Of a stretch of DNA of 64,000 nucleotides, positions 1 through 13,000 are shown piece by piece. The stretch is from Mixophyes australis (lineage: Eukaryota; Chordata; Amphibia; Anura; Limnodynastidae). The DNA is taken from contig JAVHZZ010000010.1 in NCBI GenBank assembly GCA_036250195.1, forward strand, positions 81,079,257-81,143,256, written 5' to 3'. The position numbers and the translations under genes were made by a program. The number at the start of each line of letters is the position of its first letter. The first letter of the stretch is position 1. Under the pieces are notes generated by a model, which searched no databases, was not told the origin of the DNA, and worked only from the letters and a program-made list of their open reading frames with translations.

Positions 1-95
1 GCTGGGTGACTTCTGCGGGCACATCCTTGTACTGATTCTCAAACAGGATAAAGATAGGCCTGTGTGAGATCTCCAGCAGGCGGAACAAACCGTCC
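1..95 (-). CDS. SIGIRR: SIGIRR coding exon 7 (partial), TIR box region
   Basis: Reads on the minus strand as [19 protein letters not shown] and onward to AEVTQ, matching the human TIR stretch [20 protein letters not shown]. The acceptor AG is at 97-96. The preceding exon ends in phase 2 (AG|G). The exon continues out of the window. Confidence 0.92.
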
Positions 96-3000
96 CTAAG
101 TACAAGGTACACCCTTCATTAAATTATTATTCTAGAACAGTGCAATAAACATGCAAATGTAACAAAACATGATATTCCAGGAAAACATGTCACTCAATAA
201 AGCAAAAAGAGCCCTGTGCATTCAGGGGCGGCCAATCCTAAAATGAAAAACACAACCAGGGGGTAAATGTATCAATCTCCGGTTTTGTCAACTCGCGGGA
301 GTTCGTCGAGATGACAGCTTAAATTTAAAGCGGCACTGCCTTGTAAAGGGAAACTTCCCTTCACAAGGCAGCGCCGCTTTAAATTTAAGCTGTCATCTCG
401 CCAAACTCCCGCGAGTTGACAAAACCGGAGATTGATACATTTACCCCCAGATCTTTTTATACTCGTATGGAAATGCAAATGGAAATGCATTTAGAATTTG
501 ACTGCCAGCTTTATTGATTTGCCCTAGGAGACTATGCTCATATATTACAAGAAATGTTTTTTAGTTTTGCATAATGCAACTATTTTTTTTTTATTTTTTT
601 TTTAATGATTTATTTTTTCTCATGAATAAAGTATACTGTAAAATGTACAGTCATAGAAAATTTCTAGAATCAAAGTATTAACAAGAAAGTTGTACATATG
701 GAGGGACATTTATGACAAGTGTTGCATCGATAATGCAAAAAAACACACTGTCATCAGTCACTCAGACAATTACTTTAGTTTTTCAAAATGTTTCAGAAAA
801 ATCACAGAATATATCTGGTTGTTCCCTATGTTCCCAATGAATGGAGGTTTCACGTACACACACCTGGGGCTAGATTTACTAAGCTGCGGGTTTGAAAAAG
901 TGGAGATGTTGCCTATAGCAACCAATCAGATTCTAGCTATCATTTTGTAGAAGGTACTAAATAAATGAAAGCTAGAATCTGATTGGTTGCTATAGGCAAC
1001 ATCTCCCCTTTTTCAAACCCGCAGCTTAGTAACTCTAGCCCCTGAACATTAAATAAATATATCAACAGACAAACTCACCTAAAGCTGTTTTGGCACCAGT
1101 CCTGTTCTAGATATGCCAGTGACAGAACCACTATCAGGCGTCGGCTACGGCTGACGTTCATAAGCAGTTCAGCAGAAGGTTCTACAGTTAACAAGAACAA
1201 ATTCGTGTTTAAGTTTGTTCAGTAGATAAAGATGTATGGGAAGTCTGTCAGTGCTGTGGTATTGTGGCGAGGTCACATGACTCCGGGCAAGCTGGGTAAC
1301 TGTAAGGCTGCATAATTGTTCTCTATGGATTTGTGGTCAGAGGTTTTATTTAAGTGGTGACATTAAACAGACTATATGAGGTCATTTGGATTAGTGGTGA
1401 AATTACCAGCTATACACAGTGAGTATATAAAGTGTACACCCTTATTGAAATGGCAAGTTCTTTTGATGTCTGAAATCTAGATAAATCATGTCAGACCTTT
1501 TTCCACTTTTAATGTGACCTTGCAACCAACAAAATTGAAATGGAAAACAAATGGACAATAGTTAGATAAAAGAAGTGAAAATAAAAAAAACTACAATACG
1601 CTGGTGTACAAAACCCTTTCATAATGGCTGTAGTGGTGTTCAGAGTCAACCAATCACATTCAAAATCATGTTCAAAGGTAATTAGCATACACCTGCCAGT
1701 AATAAATGTGATTGTGATTGACCCCAAATAAAGATCAGCTCTTCCTGTAGGATTTCCTTGTAATTTCCTTAGTTGCCTCTTACTGGAATAGTTGTGATCC
1801 ACAAGGAGCTATCAAACCATCTATCTGATCTTATTGTTGAATTGTATTGCATCTTGCTTTACTACAGTGGTCAGGGAACAGGGGTAAATTATCCCAAATG
1901 GGGTAAAAATGAAATTCCTGGGGGTAATGCTGCCAATTCACACGCTGTCAGTTGGATTGTAGACCCCTTTAAATGTGAAATTGCTGTTGTACCAGAAAAG
2001 CCTCCAGGGTTGGCAGAGGCACTTCTTGAGCTTCGATGCAATAATGAAGCACGTATTGCATTTGAAAACAAAGCAGATCTGTCATATTTTTGGATGTCAA
2101 CAGCTGCAAAGGCATTCAAAATTGCACATGAGGCAGTCAGTCAAAAAGTTGCTGCCTTTTACAACAACCTACCTTTGCGAACAAGGATTTTCCACTCTAA
2201 CGAACATAAAAACAAAGCAGAGAAATCGATTGGACACTGAAGACTGTATCCAAACTGCTCTGACATCAAAATGCCCCAATATTGATGCTCTTGTATCAAA
2301 AATGAAGCAACATCATTTCTCCAAAACCTGAAGTTTTGAAGTTGAATCTTTCAAAGTAATTTTGAATAGATTCAATACAATTTTGAATTCCAATAATTAA
2401 TAATATATGATTTCCTTCCTTTCAAATCAAAGGGGTAACGTCGGCGTATCTAAATATATTTGGGGGTAAAAGGTAATAAAGTTCCCTGACCGCTGCTTTA
2501 CTACAACATTTTAAAAGTAGATGAATTAAAGAGTGGACATGAAGTGTGATTTGGTAACAGCATCAAACATCAATTACAGCACATAAAACGCTTTTGGACA
2601 GTCTGTGATTTACTGGTATTTAGTAATCAGAAAATAGTCAGGTACAGTCAAAATCCAGAACATATTGTGAACTTTTATTATATTCCTTTTGTCACTTGTC
2701 ACTGTGCCATAGCAGATTATTATCTTAATTATAAAATAATTCAGTCTATTTAACACGATTTATCATAGTCTAGGTATTATATAATGGATTAATATTCAGA
2801 TATTATTTGAGTAACCTTTATGTCATCTCAGCTGGTGCTGCAGTTACCTAGTCTAATGATCGCCCCCCCTAGCAGGGGCTTGCTGCCGACAGCTGCACAC
2901 TGTGCAGGTCCATTCAGCAGGGACAGTGTGCTGCCCGGCTGCTCTGATTGTGTTTTAAACACAATCAGAGCATCGGGACAGCACACTTTCACTGCTGAAC

Positions 3001-4005
3001 GGACCTGCACATACTGTGCAGCCGCCGGCAGCCTTAGAACACAGAAAGGGGGCGGGGCCTAAATTGCGCCCCCCTAAAATCGCCCGGGGTAGGACAAATG
3101 TCTGGGTCCGCCCCTGGCTTTAGTACATGTCACATGATTAAAGGTGAGGCTATCTCCATCTAAAATGTGTTTTCGTTATTTAGTGGGGGACAGTTATGTA
3201 CAAAAACCATCCATCCATCCATCCCATGCTACCCAATCGATCCATCTCATTACATCTATCCAATGGATCCAAGATGCCCTTTAATAGGAAGTTTGGGTGT
3301 GTTATGAGGTTACCTGTGTTGGGCAGGATACTCGTCTCATCCAGGTGCAGCTTGTAGTTGTACCTGTTCTCCAAATGAGGCTTCAGAATAAAATTGGTGA
3401 ACTTTGTGTCAATATTTGATGGACAGAAAGAGACATAAGCATCGAACAGATGGCCATCTGCAGGAAAAGATGATAATTTAGCACAAGAAAATATATATAT
3501 TTATGCAACGATCCTGAAGATTATCAGTCCGATTTCTTTTTTAACTCAAAAATTGTATTAAACAAACATGGGTGACAATAAGCATGAATGAGACAGCAGT
3601 AATGAGCATCAAAATAAAGTCACAGTACACAATAAAATTGCTATTCGTTGTAAGACATAGAAACAAAGTCTGAATCAAGTAATAACAGTGTATTTTAACA
3701 AGGGGGTAAAGGTCGTCAGCTGTGGAAAGCTAGGGAGAGTAGGGACCTCACCGGTGTTCAGTCTGAATTTTGCTTGTGATGTCTGTACATCCAATTTTTG
3801 ATTACTCTGCACCTTATAAAAATCTGAACAACAATTAATTTCCACTTTAACCTCTTTATGAGCGAAGGTATTTTGCATCTTCATCATCGTCATCACCATT
3901 TGTTTATATAGCGCCACTAATTCCGCAGCGCTGTACAGAGAACTCATTCACATCAATCCCTGCCCCATTGGAGCTTACAGTCTAAATTTCCTAACACACA
4001 CACTC

Positions 4006-4046
<41 letters not shown>

Positions 4047-7000
4047 AGGGTCAATTTGCTAGCAGCCAATTAACCTACTGGTGTGTTTTTTGGAGTGTGG
4101 GAGGAAACCGGAGCACCCGGAGGAAACCCACGCAAACACGGGGACAACATACAAACTCCACACAGATAAGGCCATGGTCGGGAATTAAACTCATAACCCC
4201 AGTGCTGTGAGGCAGAAGTGCTAACCACTTAGCCAACCGTGCTGCCATCTTTATGATAAGATCAAAATTTACAATTTTGCTTGTTTTTAACTGTTTTGTT
4301 AGTTTTACAATGTCTTTTCAGGGGCCAATATGACTTGCTTTGCAGCACAAGTTCAAAGACACCATGTATATTGTATTATAAAATGAAAGAAGAAAATTAA
4401 ATTTGAATTTAGATGCAGTGTAGTTGAAAGGGATAAGAGGATGAGGGATAAAAGGAAAGACAGGGGGTTTGGATGAAAACCTCTTCAGCAGAGAAAAGTA
4501 GGTTGGGGAGGTTAAAGACATAAGGGCTGATTTGGATGCGAAACGGGAGTAACTTACTCTTTAGATAGGAGCATGGAAAACAAGCATACTTACAACCATT
4601 TACAGAGCCGTATGCAGTTTTGAGTAGGGGGTCCAGAGATAGTCTAAAAGATGCATTTTTAATATGGCCTCTAAAGAGGCCATAAGGGTTTTAGAAGTAG
4701 CTCAGGGTTTAAAATTCAATCCGAGCAAATAATAAGATAGTCTCGACGCTCATAGTTTAGGTTACTCGAGTAAACCAATCCTTCATTGTTGGAACTTGAA
4801 TGGTTTCCCATCTGGCTAGTATCATAGTTTTCATAGCATTTACCAATTATTATCCTTTATTTTTATAGTGCAGATAATATTTAATCATTCACATCAGCCC
4901 TTGTCCTAGTAGAGCTTAGAGGCTACATTTTCTACCACACAAACATACACACATTGGTCAATTTTGTTAAATGCCAATAAAACTACCAATATGAGTTTGA
5001 ACTGTGAGAGGAAATGGGAGGACAGGGAGAGCATACAAACTCCACACACATACTGCCTTGGTTGCAGTGGATCCCAGTGCTGTTTACCACTGGGCCACCC
5101 AATGTGTTGTGGCCATAGAAGCTGGGTACATGTTCATGAACCACTTGCCAGTAGTGTAGGAAACTCTCAAAGGCCCACTAAAAAGTGATGGAGGAGTACA
5201 TGCCAGCAGTTGGCACTACTGAGCTAAGAGGTGCAGAGTCTAACACGCCCCCAGGGACCCCTGTAAGAAGGTTTGGTCTTTGCAGGTCGCGATGTCAGTC
5301 GATGGTGAGGCAGCTGTAAATAGATCAAGAGTAGTCAAGGTAGCCAATGTCAGAACCGTTAGATCCAAACAGAACCAGAATCAGTAATGAAAAAGGGTTG
5401 TCCAGGAAGCCGAAGGCAGAACCAGAATATCAGGAGTCAAGCCAGAATATCAGTAAGGACGTATTCAGGATAAGTAACAGTATGCTGGAGCAGGAACCAA
5501 CAAGTGATCCAATACTCTGGCAGAGACTGACTGCCAGATTTTGCCTTTTATATGCAGTCCTATTGTCCCAGGCGGTCAGTGACATCAGCAGATGACTGAC
5601 TGTCGAAAGGAAAGCTGAATAGCACGTCCCGTTTCCTAGCAAAGGGTGCACATGCGCAAACCGGCAGCAGAGGTGGTAGTCAGCATATCGATGCTGACTA
5701 CCCAGACAAGACTTATGCAGCAGTGAAAGCCAGAAATATTGACAACGGGAGCACTGGGCCGGGACAGAGAGAAGGAATCCTTACCTGTGGCAAGATAGCT
5801 AAAGCAGGGATGGCATTTGACAGTAACATTGACCCCCTATTTGTACTGCAACTCTAGCAGGCATCAGGCAAACAAAGGAAAATATGTTATATAGCTATCA
5901 GCATATGATAACATCATGTGAGAAGCCGGTGACTGTATTTCTGGAAACTATTGCTTAGAGAGCATTTGTCTGTTAATATGTAGATTTTTGTCCCCTTTTA
6001 TTGGGGTGAGGGATATCTAGAGGTCACAATCCCATTCTGCTTAGAAGGAGGGAGAGAGATACTTTCCTGCAAGACGCTATTCAGCCTGTAGCTTAAAGGT
6101 GAGGTGCCACTGAAGCCTGCATAATGATCCTTGGTCTTGGATGGACGAAAGGTGGTCACATAGAGGGTCATTGATTTTACCTTCAGTTAATAGACTGTTA
6201 TCCTGCCTGGCAGTATTGGAATTGCATTTACAATCTTGGAGAGTCTATGGGAGGACAACATTTGTTACATTGATGAATACATGGCCTGTATTCACAAGAA
6301 AGGGATTAGAGCAATACTTGGTTGGTAATGGGTTGATAGTAGCCCTGCAGTTCGGTGGTAGTCACTAACGCGACTACTACAACACCGACAAGGTCTTACC
6401 CAACTTGAGAAGGGCGAAGGTTTCAAATCACTAGCTGCCACTAGCTACATGGAGGCGGAAAATGTAGAAAGTAGAAGACTTGCTATAAAATATTGCCATA
6501 AAATATTGCAGTTGGGTAGGCATAAATGTTCGCTCCAGTGGGCCCAAGGCTTTCTTTGTTCCATAAAGAAACCATGCCAATATTTATTTATTTTTTTAAA
6601 TACATTTTATTAGTAACATCTTATCTTGAACAATATTACAGAATAGCAAAATTCTTATAAGGTACATTAGTGAGATTACTTATGCACATATAAATAGAGC
6701 AATATATATGACATTCTCTCACAGTGCTTTACAATATAAACTCAACTTCGTGTCAATTTGGTAGCATGTAGATGTTATTTTATTATGGGTTGTACAAACA
6801 AAGGGGAAAGAGAAAAAGAAGAGGGGGAGGAGGGAAAGGTATAAGGTGAGATGGGGGGGGGCAAAACAGGTTGGAGGGACTAGGGGAAGGGAGAAGAAAT
6901 TCATGCTTTCAGCAGGAGAGAGCAGTCTAACCTGGTGTTTCCGGAAACGAGTCAGGTTCAGCTAAAATTGAAGCAGGGGTTGATTACAATATGAAGCCCA

Positions 7001-10000
7001 GGGAGACCAGACTTTGTTAAAGGACATGGAGGAGCCCCTAAGCACACTGGTGATATGTTCCATCTGATAGGTGTGCCAGACCCGACCACAGACCATTTGG
7101 AGAGTTGGGGGTATGGGATTCTTCCAGTAGGCAGTTATTTGACAAGTAGCTGCACTGATTATGTGCCGGAGAAGCTTATGAGTATGTGTTGGGAGGTATG
7201 GAAGAGGTAGGGGCAATAACACATGCTTAGGATCGGAGGGTACGGGGGTGTCAAGAACAACCGCTGCTAATATGAGAACCTCCGTCCAGAACGGGCGCAG
7301 TTTGGGGCAGTCCCACCAAGTGTGCATGAAAGTGCCGATGTGGCCACAGTTTCTCCAGCACGCTGGACTCGTTTGAGGATATATAGTGTGAAGCCTAGAC
7401 GGAACATAGTACCATCTGTGGAGCAATTTATTGGCGTTTTCTTTAATATGGACATTTATGGAACAGCGTGTTGTCCATTCGTATATGTCTGACAATTCTT
7501 CTGGGTCTAGAGACGCTCCCACGTCCGCTTCTCACTGCGCCTGGAATCGGTCCTTGACCTCTGTGGAGGTGGGGAGCAAGGCATTGTACAGCGTGGAGAT
7601 AAGACCTTTTGAGGATGGTCCTGATAGGCATAGATTCTCAAACACAGTGGGAGGCCTAGAAGATAATTGAACCTTAACCTGTTGATGAGAATGTCTGATT
7701 TGCAAGTATTGGTGGAACTGTCCCTTCCCCAGCCCGCACCGACCGGCTAGCTCCGAGAACTGAGGGAATGTTAGGGTCCCCGTTATGTGATTTAGCAGCA
7801 ATAATTTGCCCTCCCCCGCCCATTTTGTATACATAGGACGTGATAGGCCCGGCGTAAAGGCTGGGTTCGACCAGAGAGGTATTAGTATGAGAGGAGCAGG
7901 AGATAAAGATGCCATTCTGTTACATCGGGACCAGATAGAGAGGGAGAGGGCTATTACTGGGTGAGCTCAAGAAGAGGCTGGGCGCTGCGCAGCTGGGAGC
8001 CAGAGGGTAGAACAAATCGGTGAGCCTCCTAGGAGATCCGATTCTATGTCAACCCAGACCCTGGTCCCAGGCGGGGAGTGCTATTGGACACATTGTGCTA
8101 AACGTGCTACATAGTAATAGTTGGGAGAGCATTGTAGAATACGAGCAGAGATCCTGGGTCTCTTATTTGACCAAATGAAGAGCATGACAGAGGCTTGCAG
8201 CACTTTAAAAGTAGAGGGAGGAATTCTTATGGGGAGGGTATGGAAAAGGTAAAGCAGCCTGGGGAGCAAATTCATCTTCACTGATGTAATCCGCCCCACC
8301 CAAGATATTATTAATTTATTCCAGGTGATCATGTCTTTTTTTAGACACGCTATCAGTTGAGGGTAGTTTGCTTGGTAGAGGTCTTCTACCTTTCTGGTGA
8401 TTGCTATACCCAGGTTTTTGATACTATCGGAATTCCAGTGAAAGGGGAAGTTTAGCTCCAAGAGCTGCTTCAACTTAGGAGGGATATTGAGGTCCAGGAT
8501 ATCTGTCTTGGCCATATTGATCTTAAAGTTTGAGACTATGGAGAAGTTATCGAGTTCCTGGAATACATTTGGTAGAGATGTTAGGGGGTTGGTGATAGTA
8601 AGTAGGATATCGTCTGCATAGAGCGCAATCTTATAGATGCTGGAGGATAGCTGTATGCCAGAGATATTAGGATTTTGACGTATTTTCATAGCCAAGGGTT
8701 CTATGATTAGTGCAAACAAGAGTGGGGAGAGAGGGCAACCTTGTCGTGTTCCATTTTAAATTTGAAAAGATGGGAAGGAACACCCATTCACCTGGACAGA
8801 AGCAGCGGGGTTGGCATACAAAGCGGAGACCCCTTTAAGAAAGCGATCTTTGAAGCCAAAAGCCGAGAGGGTTTTCATCATGAAGGGCCAGCCAACGCGG
8901 TCAAATGCCTTTTCAGCATCGAGGGACAAGAGGAGGGAGGGCAGTTTACGTTCATTAATGTGTTGGATGAGGTCTATAGTCCGCCTGGTGTTATCTGCAG
9001 CCTGTCGGCCTGGGACTATGCCAATATTCTATTTAGCATGCACACTTGGTAATATCTCTATATATTAGACTTCCACTTCGATTAGAAGGTCATCAGAAAG
9101 AACCTTATTCTGCATAATTAATTGGCCCAAATGAAGCACATGACTTATCTGAAGATATTAAAGAAGGTTAGTATCTTTAAAAGGAGGGCTTGCATCACAT
9201 AAAGCACCAGAGGCTAGTCATCTTTAAAATCTTACAGTATTAAAGCAGGAAGGGGAAGGTTTATTCCAAGATCAAAGGTCTGACTGGATTGAGCGGTAAG
9301 AAGTTTATCTCCTAAGAGGTCAGGTCCGTTGCAGTGCAGCACAGCTCACTAGGTGCAAAATTGTGACAAGGGGAGAGATAAACTGTAATGCATTTTAAAA
9401 TAGAAGAGAATAGTTCTTCTACAAAGTAAAAAAAGAAAACATAAAAGAAAAAATACGTTTTTACTCTTGATGTATTCCTGTGGTAAAGGTTGAAGATAAT
9501 GAGTCATTAAGGAGAGCAAAGCAAAAAAAAGTAGCAAGTTTGATCCTGGACAACCCATGCAAGGGGTGCAAATAAGTTTATTATTTTTGCACATAAGATA
9601 AATACTGGCTGTTTTTTTTATCTAGCACACAAAAATACTTGATAGTTTTATTTTTGCACTGAAATTTAAAGTTGATCTAGGACATCATGCTCTATCATAA
9701 ATCTGTACCCACATTTTAAAGTTACCTCCCCCTCCAATGCAACAATTGCCCAGGTGCAAAGTTACTCCTTTTTTAGGCTTTGCTCTCCTTAATGACTCAG
9801 GCCCAATGAGTCATCCTTGGGTGGGTGCTTGAGACAGGTGCAAACAACAACCTCACCCACAATAGCGCTTGTTCACACCTCCCTTCTGCTATACAGTTCT
9901 GATTTTTATGAAAATTAAATAAGTGACAAAGATTGCTGTCACCTTTTAAAAAAGTGGAGTTTCAAAAACACGGGGAAATAAATTTTGGTGGGGGGAGGTG

Positions 10001-13000
10001 TGAAGGAACTTTAAATTAAGGATGAGTTCTTTTTTACCTACTGTAAATTACCGTGGCGTGAAAGGCGAGAGGGCGCTATGAGCGTATTAGCTTAGGGAGA
10101 GCTGAACCCTTCATCAGGCCCTGTGCAGAGTGGAGCAAATTTAAAATGTGAGGACAGATTTAGAGTTGAGAGGGGGGCACGCAGGGCTGCCAAGAGGAAT
10201 TCAGTGTCCCGGTACAAAAAAAAAAATTGTGCCGCCGCAAAAGTAGGAGTGATCATACAATTGGGGGCATGGCTATGCATCGTTGGAGCGTGGCTAGCAG
10301 GTGAAAACCGGTAGGCATGGTTGTGTACACCATTGGCAAAAGGGTGCAGTGCCCGTTCGCCGGAGCGTGACATATGTCCCAGCAGTCCTGACTTTCAGAA
10401 CATCTAGCAACATAGTGTAGTATAGAAAGAATGCAGTGTGTACATAAAGAGTTTACAAACTCACCCCCACATTCAATAGCCCCCAAACCACCCCATCTTA
10501 AATTATTAGTCCCCACTATTAAATTGCCCCACCATCACCCCACAAACAAAATAGCACCCATTAATTAGAGACCACCTACCTCACACACACTACATTGCCA
10601 CAAGCCCCCTGTGCCATCACACACGCACACTACCGCAAGCCACCTGTGCCATCACACACACATTACTGTGCCCCTTCATCATCACCACGCTGTGCCTCCT
10701 TATGATCACACTGTGCCCCTTCATCACAAACACGCTGTGCCACCTTATGATCAAACTGCGCCCTCCATGCTGCTTTTTCCACCTTCACCTGGCCCCCCTT
10801 CATCACTCTGTTCCATTCTGCCCCCCCCTTCAACACTCTATGCAATGCTCCCCCCCACCTCTCCTTCCATCACTGTGCCATGCTGCTCCCCCCACCTCTC
10901 CTTCCATCATTGTGCCATGCTGCCCCCCCCCCCCCCCACCTCTCCTTCCTTCACTCCGTGCCTTTTTTTTCTCTCTCCCCCCCTTCTTCATCACCTGATG
11001 CCTTTCTGCTTTCCTCCCTTTCTTTCCTTACCTTTGTATTGGTTTCTTTCATCTTCTGTCTAGTCTCCTTTCTTGCGTGCTGGATGCTCTCTGCGCTGCT
11101 CCTCACTGAATGTCGGGCGTGACTTCATGACGTCACGCCAGACATTCAGTGTGAACAGAGCAGAGAGGAAGGAGGAGGGACGCCAGAGCCACAATCATGT
11201 GATGTGGGTAAGAGGTGTTTGTTTTTGTTTTGTTTTTTTAAATAGCCTGCCCCTCCCCCCACACCGCCAAAGAATAATAAAAAACAAAAGAAGAAAAAAA
11301 CATTTTAAGTTTAAAAAAAAAAAAAAAGTTGGCAGTGAGGGCCCAGGCTGGGTCCCCTGGCATGTCCGGGCCTGGGTAATTAGTACCTCCCCCTCTCGGC
11401 AGCCCTGGGGGCACGTCCTAGCTCAAATCTAAATTACAGTGTAAAAGTAAACCTGCTCAGCATTTACGTAAAAGCAGGCAATATTTTCTCTGCATGAAAA
11501 AGCAAAATTGCATTTGCACGGCTCGCATCACAACATGCAAATTTGTACCCTTTAGCTGGATTCGTAATTCTAAATGAGGCCATAAGTCTCTAAGAATTTG
11601 TTGGTCAAATCTAATAATCTTCTATACTAATATATTCAAATAGGACCAGTCTTTGTAACACTGTCTTACTGCTGTATGCCCAGATATCCAGCTATAGAAT
11701 AAATGACTGTCTCTCACCATCAGTCCTAGAGATTCTCACCATTTATTTCTGGGTCTCCGTACTTGTTTCTGTACCAAAGACGAGCACTGAGCCGACACTT
11801 GAGGTACAAAATGCTACCGATTACCAACACTGCCACCACACACAGTGCAAAGAGGACGGCAGCTACATGTCCTGCTTTATCTATGGACAGAAACAGGAAT
11901 AAATATTGGTTGTCAAATATATTATGTTATGTATTAAATCCAACTATATATTTACAGAAGAGATGTGTAACTTCTAGCAATTGGTGGACTATATCTCCCA
12001 TGATGCTTAGCTGGCAACTTCTAAAACCATCAAGCCTTAATCCGTAGGACACGTGTCCTGCAAGTTACACATTGCTACAAATTCAATACTTTGTACAATT
12101 TTAACTTTTCAATTGATGGCTCACTTCTTGAGGAAATCTATGCACTAAAAGCAAAAAGTAGTACATAAATGTAGCAACCAGGAATCACATTTTAGCTGTC
12201 ATTTTTCTAAAATAGTTTAGAAAAGGTAAACAAACATCTGATTGGTTGTTATGGTATACATCACATATTATCACATTATGTTGCTTTGTTAGAAGATCTC
12301 TTATGATGTGGCTGGTGTTATTGGTTCAATGGCAAGCCTTCAAGCCTCCCTGCTTATAAAGAGATCTCAGGAGGAATGGCTATTGTTATAGGCCTCTGAC
12401 ATATACACATATTTCCTATAGTACACAGAGGCTCAGGTGCACCACATGGGTGTAATTATTATGTTTTTTTCTTCCATTGGTTAGTAGTGTTTGGGAGGTG
12501 AATTAAAGGCTATTTTGTGTTGTGGGTGAGGTGACTGATGCCAACTAGTTGGCTGGTGACTAGGCAGGAGGTCTGTGTCTAGCCAGAGCTAGGGTCGCGC
12601 TGGTGTCATCCTGACAAAAGTGTGCTGTTTTATTTGAGCTGTGCCCAATAAAAACACAATTATTCAAGAGATTATTGGAGAGACGGTGAGAGAGAGAAAC
12701 TGATGGCGAGAGAGTCGGCAGGAGAGAGAAACTGATGGAGAGAGAGACGGCGGTAGAGAGAAACTGATGGAGAGACGGTAAAAGAGAGAAACTGATGGAG
12801 AGAGAGACGGCGGTAGAGAGAAACACATGGAGAGAGAGAGATGGCGGGAGAGAGAAACTGATGGAGAGATGGCGAGAGAGAGAAACACATGGAGAGACAG
12901 CAGGAGAGAGAAACACGGAGAGACAGCAGGAGAGAGAAACACGGAGAGACAGCAGGGGAGAGATACAAATGGGAAAAAAGTGCTACATATACAAAATCTG

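Noticed and set aside
4201..4246. Possible tRNA gene
   Set aside because: A- and B-box-like sequence belongs to the head of a SINE; no cloverleaf can be drawn and the B box is degenerate.
7431..7915. Plus and minus frames of 79-127 codons overlapping the LINE
   Set aside because: Antisense or shifted shadows of the ORF2 relic; the reading consistent with the LINE clade is kept.
10611..11122. 150-codon Pro/His/Ser-rich plus frame
   Set aside because: C-rich simple repeats within the hAT element 10182-11407.
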